DNA from: Desulfobulbaceae bacterium
Lineage (GTDB): Bacteria > Desulfobacterota > Desulfobulbia > Desulfobulbales > SURF-16
Length of the DNA stretch: 24,814 bases
Assembly (NCBI GenBank): GCA_024763115.1
Contig: JANTGB010000003.1
Coordinates: 1 to 24,814, forward strand
Direction of reading: 5' to 3'
Below are positions 23,643-24,814 of this stretch, piece by piece (positions within the stretch are counted from its first letter, which is position 1; every line of letters begins with the position of its first letter). The notes under the pieces are model-generated. The model was not told where the DNA came from and made no database searches. It was given only the letters and a program-made list of their open reading frames with translations. The translations under genes and the position numbers were made by a program.

Positions 23643-23801
23643 GTAACTATTCAGCGAACATTATCCGTGCGTGGCCGGTACCGTCTTGGTCTTACGTAGT
23701 ATCAGAATGCTACGCCGGCCTGATCACACACGTTTAATATACATCTGATTAATTACAGTACTGTGGTTTTACTAATTTTTTATTCTTTACTGAATCGTTA
23801 C
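23643..23801. repeat. 159 bp unit bounded by GTAACTATTCAG inverted repeats
   Basis: GTAACTATTCAG (23643-23654) and CTGAATCGTTAC (23790-23801) match as inverted repeats at 11 of 12 positions. A full CTGATCA-type motif lies inside (23707-23727). The same GTAACTATTCAGC end is rebuilt when the MITE at 24219-24357 is removed. Related GTAACTATT words occur at 9107 and 24395. Confidence 0.6.
23707..23727 (+). repeat. CTGATCA-type intergenic motif, copy 3
   Basis: The 21 nt read ATGCTACGCCGGCCTGAT followed by CAC, matching copies at 7395-7415 and 9161-9181 at about 17 of 21 positions. It lies within the inverted-repeat unit 23643-23801. Confidence 0.5.
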
Positions 23802-23882
23802 GTTATTTCCAGTTCAGAAGCCATTAAGCTCCATGCTGAATCAGTCGATCCGGTACACAGAACTCAATTCCCCGAAGCACGG

Positions 23883-24194
23883 TTAAAGCTTAATTTCTAC
23901 GTCAACACCTGCCGACAGCTCAAGTTTCATCAGAGCATCTATTGTCTGTTGAGTAGGTTCCAGGATATCCAGCATGCGATGATGAGTTCTCATCTCAAAT
24001 TGTTCCCGTGACTTTTTATCAACATGCGGTGAGCGAAGGACACAGTATTTATTAATCTTCGTTGGTAAAGGAATAGGGCCTGCTACAATTGCCCCGGTCT
24101 GCTTCGCTGTCTCGACAATTTCAGCAGTAGACAAATCTATTTGCTTATGATCGTACCCTCTGAGTTTGATACGAATTTTCTGCGTCTGAATCAT
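23883..24194 (-). CDS. rpsJ: 30S ribosomal protein S10 / NusE
   Basis: The 103-residue product begins MIQTQKIRIKLRGYDHKQID and contains GPIPLPTKINKYCVLRSPHVDKKSREQFEMRTHHR in segments, the S10 pattern, including the loop that reaches S14 and S3. It also serves as NusE in antitermination complexes. AGGA lies 7 nt before the ATG. It is the first gene of the S10 operon and follows tuf after a 294 bp gap that is largely repeat DNA. Confidence 0.97.
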   Translation of the reverse strand: MIQTQKIRIKLRGYDHKQIDLSTAEIVETAKQTGAIVAGPIPLPTKINKYCVLRSPHVDKKSREQFEMRTHHRMLDILEPTQQTIDALMKLELSAGVDVEIKL

Positions 24195-24218
24195 TTAATT
24201 ATCCTGGTAAATAGTAAC

Positions 24219-24357
24219 TAGGAGGCTGTCCGAGAATGCCATTTCCCCCAACTCTGTGTTATTTGTCAAAAATAATACTTGCAATATTACTTACATGGCT
24301 GTGCTTATTTTTAACAGATGCCTTAATTTGAGAAAAATGCTCTCGGACAACCTCCTA
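24219..24357 (+). mobile_element. MITE-like element, copy 2, inserted in another repeat
   Basis: Terminal repeats TAGGAGGCTGTCCGAGA (left) and the complement of CTCTCGGACAACCTCCTA (right) match at nearly every position. Inner inverted repeats TTTGTCAAAAATAA / TTATTTTTAACAGA extend the hairpin. The interior matches copy 1 at 10932-11077 (AACTCTGTGTTATTT, ATGCCTTAATTTGAGAAA). Removing the element with one flanking TA rejoins GTAAC-TA-TTCAGC, identical to 23643-23655, which marks a TA target duplication. Confidence 0.85.
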
Positions 24358-24394
24358 TTCAGCTTATGCCGTGCATAATTTATCCGGCTATATC

Positions 24395-24483
24395 GTAACT
24401 ATTCGCCACAAATGCAGTAGTGACACAGGATTAACTTCCCTAATCATGTCTTATCATCCACACTGTAATATCGGCGAACTTAC
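24395..24483. repeat. Unit bounded by GTAACTATTCGCC-like inverted repeats upstream of rpsJ
   Basis: GTAACTATTCGCC (24395-24407) and GGCGAACTTAC (24473-24483) are inverted repeats apart from a two-nt gap. The unit lies between the MITE and the end of tuf. It belongs to the same word family as 23643-23654. Confidence 0.45.
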
Positions 24484-24488
24484 TATAC

Positions 24489-24814
24489 CTATTCAACAAT
24501 CTCGTTAATAACACCGGCGCCGACTGTCCGGCCACCTTCACGAATAGCAAAGCGCAAGCCTTCTTCCATGGCTATCGGGGTTATCAGGCTGCCCTCTATG
24601 GTCACATTATCGCCGGGCATTACCATCTCGACTCCATCAGGCAGTGTCACTACTCCGGTTACATCCGTTGTCCGAAAATAAAACTGGGGACGATATCCAT
24701 TAAAGAACGGAGTATGGCGGCCACCCTCTTCCTTGGTCAGGATATAACATTCAGCCTTGAACTTCAGGTGAGGGGTGATGCTGCCCGGCTTGGCCAGTAC
24801 CTGACCGCGCTCTA
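24489..24814 (-). CDS. tuf: Elongation factor Tu, C-terminal part (cut by window edge)
   Basis: The 107 visible residues read ERGQVLAKPGSITPHLKFKA at the left edge and end RFAIREGGRTVGAGVINEIVE, the C-terminal beta-barrel (domain 3) of EF-Tu, with the conserved GGRHTPFFNGYRPQFYFRT between. EF-Tu delivers aminoacyl-tRNA to the ribosome as a GTP complex. The N-terminal GTPase domain lies beyond the window. Its place upstream of rpsJ is the normal str-S10 arrangement. There may be a second tuf copy elsewhere in the genome; this cannot be seen here. Confidence 0.97.
   Translation of the reverse strand, partial: ERGQVLAKPGSITPHLKFKAECYILTKEEGGRHTPFFNGYRPQFYFRTTDVTGVVTLPDGVEMVMPGDNVTIEGSLITPIAMEEGLRFAIREGGRTVGAGVINEIVE

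Overview
The window looks like a chromosome segment from an anaerobic Gram-negative bacterium of the Desulfobacterota (old Deltaproteobacteria) type. This rests on a phenylacetate-CoA ligase / ACT protein / liv ABC transporter cluster that is typical of that group, zinc-type S14, S4, L24 and L36, strong Shine-Dalgarno sites with several TTG starts, and moderate GC. No 16S gene is present, so the genus cannot be named.

Left part, + strand (1-7150): the 3' end of one paaK-like ligase gene, a two-ACT-domain protein, a complete branched-chain-type amino acid ABC transporter (livK, H, M, G, F) and a second, complete paaK. An intrinsic terminator sits between livK and livH, and a bidirectional one closes the cluster after the second paaK. 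Import of hydrophobic or aromatic amino acids, ACT-type sensing and CoA activation of aryl acids make a plausible joint pathway; that is inference.

Right part, - strand (24814-7455): the 3' end of tuf, followed by the S10, spc and alpha ribosomal operons in canonical order: rpsJ, rplCDWB, rpsS, rplV, rpsC, rplP, rpmC, rpsQ, rplNXE, rpsN, rpsH, rplFR, rpsE, rpmD, rplO, secY, map, infA, rpmJ, rpsMKD, rpoA, rplQ. There is no adk between secY and map. All genes appear intact.

The unusual part is the intergenic DNA of this ribosomal block. Such blocks are normally tightly packed, but here many junctions are 100-435 bp long and hold inverted repeats. I see two copies of a ~140 bp MITE-like element, one apparently inserted at a TA inside another repeat so that the empty site can be rebuilt; two copies of a different ~90 bp repeat; a 159 bp inverted-repeat unit; a 21-nt motif with a CTGATCA core at several gaps; and near-perfect hairpins at several other junctions. 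A second pattern is that all six non-ATG starts among the 26 ribosomal protein genes fall in small-subunit genes, each with a strong ribosome binding site. No tRNA, rRNA, CRISPR array or phage gene was recognised.
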